NCBI GenBank assembly: GCA_040437565.1
Contig: JBDOQK010000004.1
Span: 1 to 64,000 of the forward strand
DNA length: 64,000 nt
DNA from: Albugo candida
Lineage: Eukaryota > Oomycota > Peronosporomycetes > Albuginales
Direction of reading: 5' to 3'
The position numbers and the translations under genes were made by a program. The notes below the pieces were generated by a model that did not search any database, was not told the origin of the DNA, and saw only the letters and a program-made list of their open reading frames with translations. Position 1 is the first letter of the stretch. Every line of letters starts with the position of its first letter. Shown here one piece after another: positions 63,901 through 64,000 of this stretch.

Positions 63901-64000
63901 ATGTCTCAACTTGAACGTGGATTTTCAGTAAATGGATGTTGCGTGCCCTTAAACTAGGCCATACTGGAAGCTGGATTCGGCATTTGTCCATATTAAGTGT
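54965..64000 (-). CDS. VPS13: VPS13-family lipid-transfer protein with EF-hand-like loops, 5' end outside the window
   Basis: An intronless frame of about 9 kb, open to the right edge, so the chorein N terminus is cut (first visible: RIQLPVWPSLRARNIHLL, FQVGLLWNDPEKW). Family features: central repeats, the SHR-BD region (VVMYAPFWIQNRCGLDLEYH), the C-terminal ATG2/VPS13_C part (FLGDPVGLATDIVDGFALAA, GVSGFVGQPVRGARENG, FKGFAKGMGFGTLQLVACP), then a C2-like tail (ITQVEMHVLSVEGLG). Four EF-hand-like loops are inserted: DVDKGGSLDADEV (about 61170-61210), DRDQSGDISSEEF (about 61040-61085), DIDGSGELEASEV (about 59790-59825), DTDMSGQVSWEEF (about 59610-59650). VPS13 bridges organelle membranes and moves bulk lipids. 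Collapsing the false 252 bp leaves about 2,924 visible residues. Convergent with the PUB gene, 62 bp apart. Confidence 0.95.
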   Translation of the reverse strand, partial: TLNMDKCRIQLPVWPSLRARNIHLLKIHVQVETFQVGLLWNDPEKWVWSREENDARRKDSVKQAAANRIASAYNMTVIASNRLKELNSIRKELKKKGLTAQASKAPSDNSSRPMWQRLIDTVIDAFEMRVNHILLSSNVFQKSQSLGFRVQMFEIGAAARHSDKVTSTETEKLKMDTDQIDFMRQRTIRVVNFAMEVNAQPEKLAEAHLIKPVSLQVVVSMPAVLQGMLFRPDNGIVAPVATESLLPTFEGEKTVHYAKTCSSSNLNEKSTLSIAITFDNVTLQLRPAQLALLWTLLRPIGLYYDWNQHAQVDDQLSCVDVSPEEHEEYKTLFVAQWDFDQNTNFLRRLYITQTNKEDVTQRKNRINELESRILASSLLYLRSEALQWRVPTGGKPLQFIEPELKKKKDLLKFSSTSTDLREYEPDMPLATPLMDQIELVLCLNHVSMDALYDGKPSPVLQVFSENVSIAFAMSMRQLQDERISMESHITVKRFGLLDCRNSRTNVFTRLLDRNLECDQMMTLSYTQRASGMMHLDVQLRDFSVLIVFGPLLSVVHLFLPATEEDESTQLRYLETEASKPPMAPEEYLQKTPVYVEEIPQEYSPMLLGGLLLQGIISIKGCELCLVGDSTTLKSHVLALTSDMHIKIAGSKRHEAANLEFADVALQPCSVMIFDDGLSLDMKTGGTIMELEGEGVDLEIGYSLALGTLALSRSQVARDNSMASSTSKTSEKLWKVAQSAAIKKQIVEVDHPEARKLESAIALASREEHKKPQARRKLVLNMSDFALNLAPNDLGVFISILSSLHDSMKEDQAVVXXXXXXXXXXXXXXXXXXXXXXXXXXXXXXXXXXREEHKKPQARRKLVLNMSDFALNLAPNDLGVFISILSSLHDSMKEDQAVVSERHERQHRVDQARKRLEEDRYMERLKKAFDARDVDKGGSLDADEVRSLLQSVTNCNQLTKDEFEATVRDFISIVDRDQSGDISSEEFGAALSREKIAYASLHYGVVTLTGGEYVHPDFQRRHVPYPIDEEQAQVSQHAKTFANITALKAFWDTYTTQTNCSESSLNGQSAITVQKKMVRIFKNYEYAQEAWRRLVNPALVRPGERSDWLLIKEMEMGGRTNVIDELLSSFDDKDDLKAADIQIDNLVPEDAKRMFIKTMMSTSFGGFYFRLIDDMLPLGTPAMEVSLEELAMYGNLCMWEGDLSAGQDAPTLGSSSRAHAHNYGVGRLSFDVYAKYYNINARQVEPFLEYYHGTLDVCKQVEASTELLYTSDRYFQLNLTSAFVHVVNTTLASFYSIEKVKERQRSHIKEEGGLFWMLNESGMLLKYYVVVEKRNQDVKVPATTSKQTEIVSQLAVVPPDGAHACKLLKVEEDHKAYEQQNMKEKYLRQAFRNADIDGSGELEASEVRNVLRQVFENDETGGASMFARGRTVSKDDFEGDLTRAVDDFMALADTDMSGQVSWEEFKVAIAKSRAIADRYISLEIEGFQPIHKIPLVAVGQTQVYELTKRFEDIENELAIEKLYREGVMLLVSLEDPSKSDLERAFACLHRVKELDASYEWIDSYYQECRRLYLPLLVAVNIVIDHFSGLQVCVSGAGSIRNGTAKETQCILYDENGQIASRNTHQRDENPLSLFDADISNENGGIDERYCVLPPHGELCIPLNLAEVGSFAIRQVGETEWSNRLPLSVKEQRLYKQFTSFEQKEVQKAQRGQGRPAVKSADRIARAMGDTMIAPSTAEVVQASGQIGTERTYPSSAIIDDQPTVVVEKAAFNDSRLGTWLIQIQPQLLMENVLPCAIEYAIVQPRDCPEDVLDRHKQFRSGAIHFAKSDASSNPIDYFSYVTQVNARRMYLESGQNMEVFGLDLEQTALMKIRLCANTIEPAKKSSWSAPLLIHLDAMRHNTCASAANTKEIELRMAQGPGIVVRFQHEEREHPRRVVMYAPFWIQNRCGLDLEYHIHKGYSCSTEDHRTYFGSGDKAMGIPIMATGPLARSMLTVKPYQETPPAFEQDLPESARIKAVKKVSPRFDKVGWSEACDISNVGTVGEVHSNASSGSSSFVLAFQVQAAPRQFFRSKICILSPRYVLISRVPRRLDAMPLMLDKRRKRSHTHFSRKEQQSIVSLDKDEALQVYRFVGPEKVHAGIQLRDAMIDTLWKDLGPWSPPIPWAVDVSEVNFWTRGPLEDAPACSVSFRNTQETLYAVVEDISKTPRYRIENRSTRHAIRYFQAGVRDVDEMILSPLMAHSYVWSDPFVSELKLRMYPSKWKIPTDVDFMQIGVVKGMTMENLYGEVYIDGTTRVFAVGDTMSYNLVRQKAIFDDWLTDLLIDFALHGVGMSIVDSVPREVLNFTMETIRIESKAGTRALCVSLHHIQIDDMTSTAQYPVVLAPLDSGFNSDKMEGWMPEDGERPFFTLKVVTAPQTGLPIIDDFDMELHSIKANINLEYVITVGNLLASFIPGNDEATKLQYGIDEKNAKLDLTLGYPEPINTQGLLMYFRHWRLSAFNFHLVFDSVQEERGEGISYFLGSTLGSIIGGIAHVTPDISFSELVYENRFFYEYDLMYAVIWSIVYSVLGQWYKIVGSVEFLGDPVGLATDIVDGFALAARQLKRDVRGKSRRKGESALILAQTVVGAPSKSIGKVSNGLGDLLKKATRFQSQEEPEEPRHVPEGILQGGIVFTKSLAHGVSGFVGQPVRGARENGFKGFAKGMGFGTLQLVACPIVGTLGAVEKFSQSVNNTTHLLDEKEYDGTRRPARNLSENPLKPLSDSVVITQVEMHVLSVEGLGPHSNPKVVIKVFEEMNDTNESDSFLRTSSSNIELSCVSTERQVRQVGEYKTSTLHHTGDPKFDQSWLISIGSASTHFEIIVYHKRKPLPKKRLGVLHLRMDDIYRDFDEVPAKVLQDAKARLNMKKRKRYPGSILKDLALHSGASLEMRDDHWRQRLKKTTAASVFQDESEQEDEQGDDDYVRGMQTLRETGDTASVQLSLDPKPIAFDLIDSDSHAKIYLSVRYVNDLRR
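61306..61709. repeat. Duplicated contig ends around gap 61458-61557
   Basis: 152 bp at 61306-61457 are identical to 61558-61709 inside VPS13. 152 + 100 is a multiple of three, so the reading frame runs through the artefact and adds 84 false codons. Confidence 0.95.

Noticed and set aside
1-64000. CRISPR arrays, prophage, insertion sequences, tRNA or rRNA genes
   Set aside because: None seen by eye. The repeats present are gap-flank duplicates, a coding microsatellite and one inverted repeat. A tRNAscan/Rfam run would be needed to exclude small RNAs fully.

Overview
This is a nuclear eukaryotic window. The genes carry many short introns (mostly 47-65 nt, usually GT-AG with GTACG/GTAAG-like donors). 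The products are conserved eukaryotic proteins: V-ATPase, XPF, Ku70, TBP, FCF1, RPS20, VPS13, a choline/ethanolamine phosphotransferase and a LIN1/CD2BP2 splicing factor. Intergenic spaces are very short, several divergent start codons are only 53-115 bp apart, and one gene has C-x4-C/HGGG zinc repeats of a kind I associate with oomycetes. The best fit is a compact oomycete genome such as a white rust (Albugo-like). This is inferred from gene style and was not tested by a search.

Layout. 1-4.3 kb: a gene cut by the left edge, a small predicted secreted protein, and a broken-looking GET4-like segment beside a 17-bp inverted repeat. 4.3-13 kb: mitochondrial MnmE-type tRNA GTPase, V-ATPase subunit F, an unidentified multi-exon protein, a membrane protein and a coiled-coil protein with F-x-x-W motifs. 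13-24.7 kb: XPF nuclease, a CCR4-like nuclease, a PAP2 lipid phosphatase, ribosomal protein uS10, an APP1-type phosphatidate phosphatase, and a Tc1-type DNA-binding protein without a transposase catalytic domain. 25-32 kb: a tandem pair of related small proteins, an acidic protein ending in a possible prenylation motif, an RCC1-repeat protein, and a PITH-domain protein. 32-45.3 kb: a coiled-coil protein, a HEI10-like RING protein, a small coiled-coil protein, EPT/CPT, Ku70 (middle lost in a gap), a CUE-domain protein, LIN1/CD2BP2, FCF1 and a divergent TBP. 45.6-64 kb: the zinc-repeat protein, a large coiled-coil protein, a giant Tudor-like/PUB-domain protein, and an intron-poor VPS13 with four EF-hand-like loops that runs off the right edge.

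Assembly. Thirteen runs of exactly 100 N are present. Nine are flanked by perfect direct duplicates (15 to 666 bp), which are almost certainly unmerged contig ends rather than biology. Collapsing each one restores intact reading frames. Two gaps in the PUB gene have flanks that are similar but not identical, and two (Ku70 and 43.2 kb) have no duplicated flank and hide missing sequence.

Function. Several genes fall into housekeeping themes: DNA repair (XPF, Ku70, and meiotic HEI10-like), phospholipid metabolism (PAP2, APP1-type, EPT, VPS13 lipid transport), and RNA processing/translation (MnmE, FCF1, CCR4-like, LIN1, uS10). There is no operon structure. I found no CRISPR array, prophage or obvious novel defence system. 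The most unusual items are the Tudor-like/PUB fusion gene with its unresolved internal repeat, the divergent TBP, the EF-hand VPS13, the 23-nt candidate intron, and the Tc1-derived DNA-binding protein.
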